Position numbers and translations under genes: made by a program. A stretch of 64,000 nucleotides of DNA from Paraburkholderia solitsugae (lineage in GTDB: Bacteria > Pseudomonadota > Gammaproteobacteria > Burkholderiales > Burkholderiaceae). Numbering within the stretch: the stretch's first letter is position 1; every line of letters begins with the position of its first letter. Below the pieces are notes generated by a model. It saw nothing but the letters and a program-made list of their open reading frames with translations, made no database searches and was not told the origin of the DNA. Where the stretch lies: the NCBI RefSeq assembly GCF_013177695.1, contig NZ_WOEY01000135.1:1-64000 (forward strand). Direction: 5' to 3'. Positions 17,345-26,537 of the stretch are shown piece after piece.

Positions 17345-18352
17345 TTAGGCAATCCGCTCTTTGCTGCCCCGTCCAAGCACGTCCGCGAGCACGGCAATGA
17401 GCAACACGGCACCGACGACGAGAGGCTGCCAGTTTGCGTTGAGGTTAAGGAGGTTCATCCCGTCGATCACGAGCGCGAGAATGAGGCACCCGGACAACGT
17501 GCCCAGCAGGCTCCCGGCGCCACCGAAGAGAGATGTGCCGCCGATCAGGATCGCCGCGATAACGGGAAGCAGAAGCGGCTCACCCATCGCTGAATCTGCT
17601 GCATTGACCCGCGCGAGATAGATGAGCGCGGCAATCCCGGACATTAGGCCACTTATCGTATAAACGGCGATCTTGCGCCGGCGCACCGGTATGCCTGAGA
17701 GTCGCGCAACCTCGCTATTGGCGCCAATCGCATAGATTTCCCGGCCGAAATTGAGCCCTCCTGTGATGATCGTCGCGCAAATCAGCACGAATACCATCAT
17801 GTAGACGGGCAATGGTATGCCGCCGAGGAATCCTGTGCCCAGCGTTCTGAAGCCGGCCGGAAAACCGTAGATTTCATTACCCCCCATGTAATGGAACGCG
17901 AGCCCCTGGACGACCCAAAGCATTCCGTATGTGGCGAGGAACGGCGGCAGCCGCAGCAACGTCACGGCGAGACCATTGAGCAGCCCGATCAGCGTACTGC
18001 ATGAAAGCGCGGTGACCGCCGCCAGAATCGGCGATCCGCCCGTCTTCATGACACCCGCCGCCAGACAGGCCGAGAGCGTGAGATTGGCCGCGATCGAAAG
18101 ATCGAAACCGCCGGAAAGGATCACCAGCGTGAGCCCGGAGGCAAGCAGAAACATCAGGCTGGCCTGACGCAGAACATTGAGCAGATTGGGGGCCGCGGAA
18201 AACGACGACGTCGCGAAGGTCAATGCCATCCCAATCAGAACGATAAGTAAGGCGCGATAGATCAGCGTGGCCGTTTCCTCGCGGACATGATGACGCACGT
18301 CCAGCTGGCTGACGCGGGACCACGTGAAGCGGGCGTTGTTCAGAATACTCAT
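17345..18352 (-). CDS. ABC transporter permease, RbsC-like (second)
   Basis: The 335-residue membrane protein has 8-10 helices and the BPD_transp_2 pattern of carbohydrate-uptake class 2 permeases: LASGLTLVILSGGFDLSIAANL, GLLNGLAVTLLRLPPFLATYGML, FGREIYAIGANSEVARLSGIPVRR (the coupling-helix loop contacting the ATPase) and AAILIGGTSLFGGAGSLLGTL. Its ATG overlaps the stop of the preceding permease (ATGA), so the pair is translationally coupled and probably forms a heterodimeric channel. It is last in the operon SBP - ATPase - permease - permease. Confidence 0.88.
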   Translation of the reverse strand: MSILNNARFTWSRVSQLDVRHHVREETATLIYRALLIVLIGMALTFATSSFSAAPNLLNVLRQASLMFLLASGLTLVILSGGFDLSIAANLTLSACLAAGVMKTGGSPILAAVTALSCSTLIGLLNGLAVTLLRLPPFLATYGMLWVVQGLAFHYMGGNEIYGFPAGFRTLGTGFLGGIPLPVYMMVFVLICATIITGGLNFGREIYAIGANSEVARLSGIPVRRRKIAVYTISGLMSGIAALIYLARVNAADSAMGEPLLLPVIAAILIGGTSLFGGAGSLLGTLSGCLILALVIDGMNLLNLNANWQPLVVGAVLLIAVLADVLGRGSKERIA

Positions 18353-19323
18353 GCTTTCGCTCCATTAACCCTGGACTTGCGCACACTATCGATAACGACG
18401 ACGAGGAGTACCAGCATCCCGACGGAAACAACCTGAAGGGAAGACTCAATGCCAAGGAGATTCAAGGCATTGCGCAAAACGCCGATCGTCAGCACACCCA
18501 TGACCGTGCCGAACAACCCTCCTTCGCCACGCTCGAAAGAAGTCCCACCGAGAACCACGGCCGCTATCGCATCGAACTCCATGCCGATTGCCGAGGTCGG
18601 CTCTGCCGAATTCATTCGACCGACCAGTACCAGCGCCGCCAATCCGACCATCAAGCCACCGAAGACATAGATCGCAATGTGAAAGACTTTGGCCTTGATG
18701 CCGGCGAGAAGCAGCGCGTCCCGATTACCGCCAATGGCGAACACGTAGGTGCCAAACCGGGTGTGATACAGGAGCAGATGGGTCAGGGCATACGCGAGGA
18801 GCGCAACGATCACCGGAAACGGAATGCCCAGCAGGGTCCACGCGTAGAGGTGGGAAACGCCTGGGTTCCCGACGACCACCGCGTTGCCGTCCGTCAGCAC
18901 GAGCGCGATACCTTGGGCGATGCCGAGCGTACCGAGCGTGACAACAAAGGGAGGAAGTCCCAGTTTCGCGATGAGTGCACCGTTGAAGAGACCTGCCAGC
19001 ATTCCCACCGCCACTGATGCGCATAACGCCAGCGCGATGCCCCATCCCAACCCCAGCGTTTGAGCGAAAACAACCGCGCAAAGACTGAGAAGCGCGCCCA
19101 CGGAGAGGTCAAGCCCCTCGCTCAAGATGACGAGTGTCATCGGCATGGCAATCATGAAGAGGATCGAGACTTGCAGGCCGATATTGATGATGTTGCCACT
19201 CGATGCAAACCCGGGTACACCGAGCATCGCCGCCACCGCGAGCACGGCACTCGCCCCGACAATCGACCGCACCGGCCACCGCTTGCGTATCACATTGACT
19301 CTTTCAACCGTTGCTTCCATCAT
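18349..19323 (-). CDS. ABC transporter permease, RbsC-like (first)
   Basis: A 324-residue permease of the same class as the downstream gene: VILSEGLDLSVGALLSLCAV, LAGLFNGALIAKLGLPPFVVTLGTLGIAQG, the coupling loop TRFGTYVFAIGGNRDALLLAGI and VVLGGTSFERGEGGLFGTVMGVL. Its ATG (19323) abuts the ATPase stop (19324-19326) with no gap, and its stop overlaps the next permease start. Two distinct permeases in one operon indicate a heterodimeric transmembrane pore. Confidence 0.88.
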   Translation of the reverse strand: MMEATVERVNVIRKRWPVRSIVGASAVLAVAAMLGVPGFASSGNIINIGLQVSILFMIAMPMTLVILSEGLDLSVGALLSLCAVVFAQTLGLGWGIALALCASVAVGMLAGLFNGALIAKLGLPPFVVTLGTLGIAQGIALVLTDGNAVVVGNPGVSHLYAWTLLGIPFPVIVALLAYALTHLLLYHTRFGTYVFAIGGNRDALLLAGIKAKVFHIAIYVFGGLMVGLAALVLVGRMNSAEPTSAIGMEFDAIAAVVLGGTSFERGEGGLFGTVMGVLTIGVLRNALNLLGIESSLQVVSVGMLVLLVVVIDSVRKSRVNGAKA

Positions 19324-20835
19324 TTAACTCCCATGCATCGCCAGGCGAAGAATGTTTTGTTCGCTCAGGTTTTCTCTAGGCAATTCGCCCGAGACCACGC
19401 CTTCGCGCATGACATACGCGCGATCGCAAACGTGAACAATCTCCGTCAATTCAGAACTGATGAGCAGAACGGCGGCACCGTCTTTAATCAGGTTCTCGAT
19501 CAGGTTGAAAATTTCCGTCTTTGCGCCGATGTCTATGCCGCGCGTCGGCTCATCGAATATGAACAGCCGGCATCCGGCACTGAGCCATTTACCAATCACG
19601 ATCTTCTGCTGATTGCCGCCGCTCAGGACACGGGCGCTCTTGTTGGGGTCACCAGGCGCAATCCGCAAGGAATCGATGAGCGCTTTAGTCGCACTCCTTG
19701 CTTTCTCCGCTTGATACCACCCTTTTGGAAAGAGTTTCCACAGGCTGGAGGTAAGCAGGTTTTCATGCACTGAGCGCTTCAGCGCCAGCCCCTCCTGCTT
19801 CCGGTTTTCAGGAATCAGACCCACGCCCATTGCTGCGACTTTGTGAGGACCGCCCGTCACGGCTTCTCCAAAGACGGTCACCTGCCCGGTTTGAATCGGG
19901 TCCGCGCCGAAGACCGCCCGCACGACTTCCGTACGCCCGGCGCCAACAAGCCCCGAAAGTCCGACGATTTCACCGCACCGAACCTGCAGATCGACACCTC
20001 GAACGCCGGTTGTCGTGGTCAACTGGCGCACGTCGAGCGCGACCTTGCCCGGCTCGCCGAAATACTGGCGCTTGTATACCGTCCCGACTGAGCGGCCAAC
20101 CATCAACGCGATGAGTTCATCGGGTGTCGCCGCGCTGGCCGGCATCGACTGCACCAGACGGCCGTCACGCAAGACCGTGACGCGATCGCCCAGGTCGAAC
20201 ACCTCCTTCATGCGATGGGAGATATAGACAATCGCGGCACCGGACTCGCGCAGCTTCCTGACGACACTGAATAGCGCCTCGGCCTCACGATCGGAAATCG
20301 CTGCCGTCGGCTCGTCCATGACCACCACGCGGGCATGGTGCGAGAGCGCCTTCGCGATCTCCACCATCTGCTGCTGCGCGACGCCGAGGTCGGCCGCATA
20401 CGCATGGGTATCGTAGGCAAGCCCAAGTTCTTCGAGCGCGGCTCTCGCGTCGAGATGCATCTTGCGATGATCGATCAGGCCAAAGCGATTGCGCGGTTCG
20501 CGGCCAACGTAGATGTTCTGCGCGATGTTCAGATGCGGTACAAGGGAGAACTCCTGGAAGATCACCGCAATGCCGAGTCGTTTGGCGTCAGCGGGCGACT
20601 CGATTGTTATGGGTAGGCCGTCGCTAAAGAACTCGCCGGAGTCGGCTCTGTACGCGCCAAACAGTACCTTCATCAAGGACGACTTCCCTGCGCCGTTCTC
20701 CCCGAGCAGCATATGCACTTCACCGGCATACAACTGAAGATCGACGTCGGTCAGGGCGCGCACACCGGGGAAGCTCTTGCAGATCTTGCGCAATTCCAGA
20801 AGAGGCACGCCATCGGTTGGAATCGTAGTTTCCAT
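19324..20835 (-). CDS. ABC transporter ATP-binding protein, RbsA-like (two ATPase domains)
   Basis: The ATG at 20835 is favoured by GAAGG just upstream and gives 503 residues, the usual size for RbsA/MglA-type fused ATPases. Domain 1 shows Walker A GENGAGKSSL, signature GVAQQQMVEIAKAL and Walker B VVVMDEPTAAI. Domain 2 is the degenerate half: its Walker-A region reads GLSGLVGAGRTEVV, with signature LSGGNQQKIVIGKWL and LFIFDEPTRGIDIG. It energises import through the two permeases downstream. A 34-bp palindrome separates it from the substrate-binding protein gene. Confidence 0.9.
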   Translation of the reverse strand: METTIPTDGVPLLELRKICKSFPGVRALTDVDLQLYAGEVHMLLGENGAGKSSLMKVLFGAYRADSGEFFSDGLPITIESPADAKRLGIAVIFQEFSLVPHLNIAQNIYVGREPRNRFGLIDHRKMHLDARAALEELGLAYDTHAYAADLGVAQQQMVEIAKALSHHARVVVMDEPTAAISDREAEALFSVVRKLRESGAAIVYISHRMKEVFDLGDRVTVLRDGRLVQSMPASAATPDELIALMVGRSVGTVYKRQYFGEPGKVALDVRQLTTTTGVRGVDLQVRCGEIVGLSGLVGAGRTEVVRAVFGADPIQTGQVTVFGEAVTGGPHKVAAMGVGLIPENRKQEGLALKRSVHENLLTSSLWKLFPKGWYQAEKARSATKALIDSLRIAPGDPNKSARVLSGGNQQKIVIGKWLSAGCRLFIFDEPTRGIDIGAKTEIFNLIENLIKDGAAVLLISSELTEIVHVCDRAYVMREGVVSGELPRENLSEQNILRLAMHGS

Positions 20836-20872
20836 GTTTGCCTTCATTTTGTGGCTTGAGCAGTCGCCGGCG

Positions 20873-20906
20873 GGTGCCGGATATCGTTCGAACGATATCC
20901 GGCACC
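20873..20906. repeat. 34-bp perfect palindrome between binding-protein and ATPase genes
   Basis: Reading from both ends, every base from 20873 to 20906 pairs around the centre 20889/20890 (half-site GGTGCCGGATATCGTTC). In mRNA it would form a hairpin with 13-15 stem pairs. It lies 24 bases after the binding-protein stop and 38 bases before the ATPase start, the usual place for an intercistronic hairpin that protects the upstream message and lowers downstream expression. There is no T-run. Confidence 0.75.
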
Positions 20907-20930
20907 GCGGCAGCGCGAACGCTTGCGTCG

Positions 20931-21929
20931 TTAGTTGCTCACGACATCGCCCCACTTCGGACACTGCCGTTTGTCGCCCGGCACTTCGAATGGCGCGTAG
21001 TTCGTTTTATCGATGACGATGCCTTTGATCAGAATGGTCTGCGGAACGGGCTCCTTACGCACCGTCCTCACGGCCGCCATCGTGGCAATGCAACCCATCT
21101 TGTAGCCGTTGAATTCGGCGGTCGCCAGCAGTCGGCCGTCCTCGATGGCTTTGACCGACTCGGGCACGCCCCCGATACCCACCACCTTGACCTGCTTCTG
21201 CCCGGCCGCCTCCAATGCCTCGATGGCCCCCATCGCCATCACGTCCGCCGCCGCGAGAACACCGTCGATCTTTGGATTCGACTGAATCAGGTTCTCCATG
21301 ACCTGAAGCGCCTGCAAACGCTGATAGTTCGCGGGCTGGGAGGCGAGGAGCCTGACGTTCGGAAACTCCTCCAGCGCCTTGTGAAAACCGCGTACCCGCT
21401 CATCACTGGTGGTGGAACCCTTCACACCTTCAAGAATGACCACATTGCCTTTACCGCCGATGTTCTTCAGCAGATAGCGGCCGACGTCCAGCCCAAGATT
21501 GAAGTCATCGGCAACGACGACGGAGGCGAATTTTCCGCCTGCGACCCGGTCGTTGTAGTTGATGATCGGGATACCGATCGCGTTGACCTTCTCGATCTCC
21601 GGAACGACGCCATGAGGATTGACACCCATGAACAGCACGACGCTCGGTTTCTTGACACTGACGTCCTCAAGTTCACTGATCTGCTCGCCAAGATCATTGG
21701 GTCGCGTCGGCGCGTAATGGGTCACCGAAACGCCGAGTTCCTTTGCTGCCGCGTCGACGCCGGCGTGGACGAGCGCGAAATGCGGATCAACCTGATTCTT
21801 GTAGAAAGCCGCGACGCTCTCGCCTGTCGCAAATGCGTTTGGCCCTGCGGCAATGCCCAGTGCGAACGCACAGGTGATGAGCACGCGCTTTTTCGCCAGT
21901 CGGTTCGTAAGTTCTGTGGTCAGTTTCAA
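20931..21929 (-). CDS. Periplasmic sugar-type substrate-binding protein
   Basis: The start is TTG at 21929, supported by GGAGACGACC directly upstream; it yields a signal peptide (KKRVLITCAFALGIAAGPNAFA). The 332-residue product is a type-1 periplasmic binding protein (RbsB/Peripla_BP_4): SVAAFYKNQVDPHFALVHAGV, GIPIINYNDRV, VVVADDFNLGLDVGRYLL, VVILEGVKGSTTSDERVRGFHKAL and GVLAAADVMAMGAIEAL. The ligand could be a sugar, polyol or an aromatic/cyclic compound carried by the same family. It is first in the operon; operator-like sites lie 118 and 214 bases upstream. Confidence 0.9.
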   Translation of the reverse strand: MKLTTELTNRLAKKRVLITCAFALGIAAGPNAFATGESVAAFYKNQVDPHFALVHAGVDAAAKELGVSVTHYAPTRPNDLGEQISELEDVSVKKPSVVLFMGVNPHGVVPEIEKVNAIGIPIINYNDRVAGGKFASVVVADDFNLGLDVGRYLLKNIGGKGNVVILEGVKGSTTSDERVRGFHKALEEFPNVRLLASQPANYQRLQALQVMENLIQSNPKIDGVLAAADVMAMGAIEALEAAGQKQVKVVGIGGVPESVKAIEDGRLLATAEFNGYKMGCIATMAAVRTVRKEPVPQTILIKGIVIDKTNYAPFEVPGDKRQCPKWGDVVSN

Positions 21930-22046
21930 GGTCGTCTCCGTTTAACTGTTTTTTGGCAGGCATCTAGCGCGTGCCCGAGTCCGATATGCCTGCCCGGTTG
22001 CGGGAATGCATCCCGGGGAACACGTTCGATTTTGTGCACAATCAAT

Positions 22047-22058
22047 GCAATCGTTTGC
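22047..22058. promoter_or_regulatory. LacI-type operator-like site 2 (ABC operon promoter)
   Basis: GCAATCGTTTGC: symmetric about the central CG in 5 of 6 pairs. It lies 118 bases upstream of the binding-protein start and matches the consensus GCAA-N-CG-N-TTGC shared by four other intergenic sites. Confidence 0.6.
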
Positions 22059-22142
22059 CTAAAAAAGCGAACTAATTATTAAGCTTTTGCTGCATCGCGA
22101 ATGCCAATACCAACTCTGCTTCTACTGCGCGACAATTTTTAT

Positions 22143-22154
22143 GCAAACGTATGC
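22143..22154. promoter_or_regulatory. LacI-type operator-like site 3 (regulator gene promoter)
   Basis: GCAAACGTATGC lies within the longer near-palindrome 22141-22156, with 7 of 8 pairs matching around the central CG. It sits 100 bases upstream of the LacI-family gene and suggests autoregulation, and with site 2 could control both divergent units. Confidence 0.55.
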
Positions 22155-22253
22155 ATATACTATCCCGACAGACACCTTTGTCAAATCATTTATGCCGCTT
22201 GCCGCATAGGGTTTGTACTTGCAACATTGAGCGCAACCCTTTGCACCTATACA

Positions 22254-23351
22254 ATGGCTTCCATGGCCAAAACATCAGAATCCCGGACAACGAACCGTGT
22301 CACCATTCGCGAAGTCGCGCTGCATGCGTCTGTCAACGCGTCGACGGTCTCGCGAGCCCTCAATCCTGCAACCCGTCACCTGATTGGGGACGAAGTCGTT
22401 CGCAGAGTATTGGCATCCGCGAAATCGCTGGGTTACCGTCAGAACAAGCTCGCGTCCGCGCTCCGCGGAGGCCAGTCAAGGGTGGTCGGGGTGTGCCTGC
22501 CCGATATCGAGAACCCGGTATTCCCGCCGATTGTTTGTGGCATCGAGGAAGAACTCGCGGCCGTTGGTTATGGCGTCCTGATCGCCAATACCGTTGGAAC
22601 ATTGAAAGACCAGGAACGCATGCTTGAGCAGATGCTCGAGCGCCAGGTCGACGGCCTGGTTCTCGCAACCGCTGCTCGTCACGACCCGCTAGTACGCCGT
22701 TGCATTCTCGATGGCATACCCGTCGTGCTGGTGAATCGTGCGGAAGAAGGCGGACAGGTGCCGGAAGTGATCAACGACGACTTCCTCTCCATGAAGCTTG
22801 CAGTCGATCACCTGGTGGAACTGGGGCACAAGCGGATTGCGCATCTCTCCGGCCCTGAGCGCCTGGCAACCGGGCTCTCGCGAATCCAGGGTTTCCAGAT
22901 GGCGACGCAGCAGCATCGCCTGACCGGGACGGTCGTCCTCGAGGCGGCGGAATTCACGCGTGAAGCGGGCCGGGTCGCCTGCGAGCAGTTGCTGAAGGAA
23001 CACAAAAGCGTCACTGCGATCATTGCCGCGAATGACCTGATCGCGCTGGGGTGCTATGACGTTTTCGCGGAACAAGGTCTGGTGTGTCCGAAAGATATTT
23101 CGCTCATCGGTCACAACGACATGCCGCTCCTCGACATGCTCCATCCGCCATTAACCACGCTGCGCATCCAGCACCGGGAAATGGGCCGGCAGGCCGCAAG
23201 ACTGCTGCTCGGGATGATTGCGGCACCGGGTTCGGCCCCACACCGCATTACGCTTCCCCCCGAACTGATGGTTCGTGGCTCAACTGCCATGCCACGCAAT
23301 ACGCCGCAGCGAGCGAGAGCGCCGAAATCCGCTCCCGCTTCTGCTGAGTGA
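22254..23351 (+). CDS. LacI-family transcriptional regulator
   Basis: Starts at ATG 22254 or the ATG nine bases later are equally possible; the longer frame upstream covers the operator and is unlikely. The 365-residue protein has the LacI headpiece (VTIREVALHASVNASTVSRALN), the hinge (LGYRQNKLASALRGG) and a type-1 periplasmic-binding-like sensor domain (VVGVCLPDIENPVFPPIVCGIE ... VDHLVELGHKRIAHLSGP ... AIIAANDLIALG). It is divergent from the ABC operon. Its likely operators, five GCAA-N-CG-N-TTGC palindromes, occur upstream of the porin, the ABC operon, itself and the dioxygenase/decarboxylase divergon. Effector unknown. Confidence 0.88.
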   Translation: MASMAKTSESRTTNRVTIREVALHASVNASTVSRALNPATRHLIGDEVVRRVLASAKSLGYRQNKLASALRGGQSRVVGVCLPDIENPVFPPIVCGIEEELAAVGYGVLIANTVGTLKDQERMLEQMLERQVDGLVLATAARHDPLVRRCILDGIPVVLVNRAEEGGQVPEVINDDFLSMKLAVDHLVELGHKRIAHLSGPERLATGLSRIQGFQMATQQHRLTGTVVLEAAEFTREAGRVACEQLLKEHKSVTAIIAANDLIALGCYDVFAEQGLVCPKDISLIGHNDMPLLDMLHPPLTTLRIQHREMGRQAARLLLGMIAAPGSAPHRITLPPELMVRGSTAMPRNTPQRARAPKSAPASAE

Positions 23352-23369
23352 GTACAGAACCGCCGAGGT

Positions 23370-24137
23370 TCAGCCTGAAGCGCTTTCTTCAGGCGGCCTG
23401 ATGCGCTGACGCGCGAGCCATTCGCGCGGTGAATGGCCAATCCGTGATTTAAAGAACGTCGAAAATGCGCTCGACGTGAAGCCAAGAACACGGGCCGTCT
23501 CGGCCACGGAAATCCCGCGTACAAGCGCGCACATCGCCACCCCTACTTGCACCTCCCGGCGCCATCGGCCGACACTAACGCCGAGCTCCCTGGTAAAAAT
23601 CCGGCTCAAAGTACGGCAGCTGACTCCCGCACGGCTTGCCGCGTCCCTGAGCGCCATATCCTTGGTCGGATGCATGAGCAGCGCCTCGCATAGCGCCGCG
23701 ACACGGCTTCCCGGTGACGGCATGCGGACAGCAAAAGTCCCTCCAGTCTCATGCACCGCGCGCAGCTCATCAGCTAACAGAGCTACAACCACTGCATATG
23801 AGCGTTCGATAATCGCTCGTTGCGTCGCCGAGAAGATCGCGACTAATACATCGGAGCAACGCAGAACGCGCGCCGCCGGTACGAAATCGGTGCTCACGCC
23901 GGTATCGACTCGAAGCGCGCAAATATCAGCGTCGTACACCGCGGAGACACTATGCGTGACCGACTGCGGAAGCCAGATGCCATCGCCTTGTGTCACACAG
24001 TACGCGCGTCGCCCCACCGTTATCCACACACCGCCGTGCCGCACATAGAGAAAGCAGCCGACAGCGGCGGGCTCGGCATGCCGCTGTTCACCAGCGCCAA
24101 GCCGCATATCCGTTACAACACACGTTGAATGCATCAT
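23370..24137 (-). CDS. AraC-family regulator with cupin domain
   Basis: The paired ATG at 24137/24134 is taken as the start; a TTG at 24143 is also in frame. About 255 residues: N-terminal cupin-like sensor (CFLYVRHGGVWITVGRRAYCVTQGDGIWLPQ) and C-terminal AraC-type DNA-binding region with helix-turn-helix parts LRDAASRAGVSCRTLSRIFTREL and VAETARVLGFTSSAFSTFFK followed by GHSPREWL. It converges with the LacI gene, 18 bases apart, across a small hairpin (23373-23394). It may regulate the neighbouring cupin/oxidoreductase/BKACE operon. Confidence 0.82.
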   Translation of the reverse strand: MMHSTCVVTDMRLGAGEQRHAEPAAVGCFLYVRHGGVWITVGRRAYCVTQGDGIWLPQSVTHSVSAVYDADICALRVDTGVSTDFVPAARVLRCSDVLVAIFSATQRAIIERSYAVVVALLADELRAVHETGGTFAVRMPSPGSRVAALCEALLMHPTKDMALRDAASRAGVSCRTLSRIFTRELGVSVGRWRREVQVGVAMCALVRGISVAETARVLGFTSSAFSTFFKSRIGHSPREWLARQRIRPPEESASG

Positions 24138-24197
24138 GCGCAAGCTTTGCGGGTCGCCATGGGAAGCACGCGGGCGCTTATCACTACCGTCGCCCCT

Positions 24198-24545
24198 TCA
24201 GCATTGCTCGGGTGGAAACGGCATTGCCAGCAGAATCTTCGCCGGGCTGCGGGAACGGTTTTGCAATGCCCGCCGTTCTCCCGGTGCAATACGGCACGAA
24301 TCGAAGGCCGCGAGAATAACCTCGCCTTCATCGGTTATAACGATGACTTCCCCTTCCAGTACCACGTAGTGTTTTTCAACGCGCGACGCATCCGATGTGG
24401 TGTAGCCACCTGGCTCGATCACCGAAACCCCTAGCCACAGCGACTCTGCCGGTCCGGCTTCATGGCCTTGAAGCCGGACGCACCGCATCGAAAAGTGGTT
24501 GGGCGGATAATATTCAGGCGCATCTTCAAAGCGGGTTACGTTCAT
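24198..24545 (-). CDS. Small single-domain cupin protein
   Basis: The 115-residue product shows a cupin barrel: SLWLGVSVIEPGGYTTSDASRVEKHYVVLEGEVIVITDEGE and the second motif APGERRALQNRS. The first motif lacks the usual G-(X)5-H-X-H arrangement, retaining E and H (VEKHYVVLEGE), so metal binding is uncertain. Its ATG overlaps the stop of the quinone-oxidoreductase-like gene (ATGA), so the two are coupled. It is the last gene of the dioxygenase operon. Small cupins in such operons may be isomerases or hydroxylases of pathway intermediates. Confidence 0.7.
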   Translation of the reverse strand: MNVTRFEDAPEYYPPNHFSMRCVRLQGHEAGPAESLWLGVSVIEPGGYTTSDASRVEKHYVVLEGEVIVITDEGEVILAAFDSCRIAPGERRALQNRSRSPAKILLAMPFPPEQC

Positions 24546-25519
24546 GGCTTGAGCAGAACCCGGTTCGCCGCGCCGCGGAAAACAGCCTGATATGCGAGCG
24601 CTGCGTCAGAGAGATCGAAGACAAATTCCTCAACAATGGGAAAAGGCTTTAACGTGCCAAGCTCGAAGGCGGGCAACAACGCGTCGAGAATGAGCGCGCC
24701 TTCCGTGCTGTCGAGTGCAAGCGTATCGATGCCGACATAGGTGTGCTGCCCCCGATAGAACGTAAAGATGTCAAATGGCACCGGACGTTCGATGGTGGAG
24801 ATGAAAATCTGCGTCCCTCGTACCGCCATGGCCTTGTTGGCATTTTCGAAGTATGGACTGCCAACCGTGTTGTACACGATGTCCGCGCCATGGCCATCTG
24901 TCAATCGCCGAACCACCTCGTCGAGATTTTGCGACGAGGCGTCGATCATGGTGACGTCGGCGTTCGCATGGCCGATGTACGGTTCATTCGTGCGTTCGAC
25001 ACCAAACACCTGCGCCCCAGCCTGGGTCGCAAGTTGTATCGCCGCCTGCCCCACCTTTCCGTTTGCGCCCAGCACGAGGACGACGTCGCCTTCTTCCACG
25101 CCCCCCGCCCGTTGCAGTCCTTCGAAGGCGGTAACGAAGGGAACGCCGATCGCCCCCGCCTCCTCCATGGTCAGATTTCCGGGTTTGGCGCGCACACTGC
25201 CCACGGGCACGGTGAGATAGCCGGCGTGCGTGCCGTCGCGCCGGATACCCAGCTCGCCGCCGCTCCCCCACACTTCCTTGCCAAGCATCTCCTGCGGCCC
25301 CTCGACAACAATGCCCGCGTAATCCCGACCCGGCGTGCGCGGCCACACCGCATGCGGCATGAAGCCGAGCACGGCCTTCACGTCGCTCGGATTCACTGCC
25401 GCGCTCACCACGCGCACGAGACACTCGGCAAACTCGACGTCCGGCGCATCTTGCGCGCCGATATGCAGATCGAGCGAGTTGATATCGACGCTCTTTTCCA
25501 TGACACGAATTGTTTTCAT
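24542..25519 (-). CDS. Zinc-independent MDR (quinone-oxidoreductase-like) dehydrogenase
   Basis: The 325-residue protein has the GroES-like N-terminal half (SAAVNPSDVKAVLGFMPHAVWPRTPGRDYAGIVVEG) and the Rossmann half with VLGANGKVGQAAIQLATQAGAQVFGVER, typical of NAD(P)H-dependent quinone reductase/zeta-crystallin members. The structural-zinc cysteines of classical alcohol dehydrogenases are absent. It could reduce an enone intermediate in the pathway that includes the adjacent BKACE and SDR genes. It lies 119 bases downstream of the BKACE gene. Confidence 0.82.
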   Translation of the reverse strand: MKTIRVMEKSVDINSLDLHIGAQDAPDVEFAECLVRVVSAAVNPSDVKAVLGFMPHAVWPRTPGRDYAGIVVEGPQEMLGKEVWGSGGELGIRRDGTHAGYLTVPVGSVRAKPGNLTMEEAGAIGVPFVTAFEGLQRAGGVEEGDVVLVLGANGKVGQAAIQLATQAGAQVFGVERTNEPYIGHANADVTMIDASSQNLDEVVRRLTDGHGADIVYNTVGSPYFENANKAMAVRGTQIFISTIERPVPFDIFTFYRGQHTYVGIDTLALDSTEGALILDALLPAFELGTLKPFPIVEEFVFDLSDAALAYQAVFRGAANRVLLKP

Positions 25520-25638
25520 TTTCTAATTTCCTAAAAGGTCAAGATAACTCGCCCGTTCCCACCACCTTGCGCGGCGTAAGGACCACCCCTGCGGCCAACA
25601 TGCCGCCTGACCTGACGACAGCCCCATCGAGTACGCGC

Positions 25639-26520
25639 TTATCCGTTCAGCCCTAGAAGCTCGCGCGCCTCCTGACTGGTCGCCAGTTCGCCGCCAAGCG
25701 CGTGCACAATGTCGCGTGCACGCGTGACCAGCTCCGCATTGCTGTTGGCGAGCACGCCCTTGGCGATGTAGATGTTGTCCTCAAGCCCGACCCTGACATG
25801 CCCGCCCGCCAACCATGACTGGGCGACGATCGGAAATTCGAAACGGCCGACACCGAAGGCCGACCAGACGGCGTGACGGGGTAGCAGATTGCGCGCGTAG
25901 AGAAGCGTTTCCGGACTGGCCGAGAAGCCATATTTGACGCCCATCACCAGCGTCCAGAGCCCCGGCCCGTCAAGAACGCCCTCCTTGATCAGGTCTAATG
26001 CCAGGTGCAAGTCACCGGAGTCGAAAATCTCAAGCTCGGGCTTGACGCCCGCCTCGCGAATGACGTTAGCCATGCGCGTGACATTCTTAGGTGTATTGAT
26101 GACAACGTCGCCACCAGAGTTCATCGTGTTCAGGTCGAGACTGCAGATGTCCGGCTTGAGTTCGAGAATGTGCTCGACGCGCCTTTCCGGCGGCAGCAAG
26201 GTCGTGCCCGGCGCCGCGACTCTGGGGTCGTCGTCACTCGGAATAAAGCGGCCGCCCGGGCCGGTGGTCAGATTGATGATGAGATCGGCATTCACCGCGC
26301 GGATGCGCTCGATGACTTCCCGGTAAAGTTTCACATCCATCGAGGGCCGTCCCGTCTCGGGATCACGCACATGGATGTGAACGGCGGCCGCACCGGCGCG
26401 TGCCGCATCGAGCGAGGCGGTCGCGATCTGCTCGGGTGTGATCGGCAGCCCCGGATGTTGCTCCGGTTTGGTGATATTGCCTGTTACAGCACAGGTGATG
26501 ATGGTCTTGCGGGAATGCAT
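25639..26520 (-). CDS. BKACE-family beta-keto acid cleavage enzyme (DUF849)
   Basis: The 293-residue protein is a TIM-barrel BKACE member: H48-I-H50 in AAVHIHVRDPETGRPS (zinc ligands), LIINLTTGPGG, DICSLDLNTMN, ELEIFDSGDLHLALDL and the C-terminal VGLEDNIYIAKG with the third, glutamate ligand. The family condenses a beta-keto acid with acetyl-CoA to give acetoacetate and a new CoA ester, as first shown for 3-keto-5-aminohexanoate cleavage in lysine fermentation. Here, next to an intradiol dioxygenase, it may cleave a 3-oxo acid product such as a 3-oxoadipate analogue. It starts 18 bases after the SDR stop. Confidence 0.85.
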   Translation of the reverse strand: MHSRKTIITCAVTGNITKPEQHPGLPITPEQIATASLDAARAGAAAVHIHVRDPETGRPSMDVKLYREVIERIRAVNADLIINLTTGPGGRFIPSDDDPRVAAPGTTLLPPERRVEHILELKPDICSLDLNTMNSGGDVVINTPKNVTRMANVIREAGVKPELEIFDSGDLHLALDLIKEGVLDGPGLWTLVMGVKYGFSASPETLLYARNLLPRHAVWSAFGVGRFEFPIVAQSWLAGGHVRVGLEDNIYIAKGVLANSNAELVTRARDIVHALGGELATSQEARELLGLNG

Positions 26521-26537
26521 GTTGGGCCTCGCTGCAA

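Noticed and set aside
20838..22082. 414-codon plus-strand open frame
   Set aside because: Antisense to the substrate-binding protein gene and running through the intergenic palindrome; no domain pattern.
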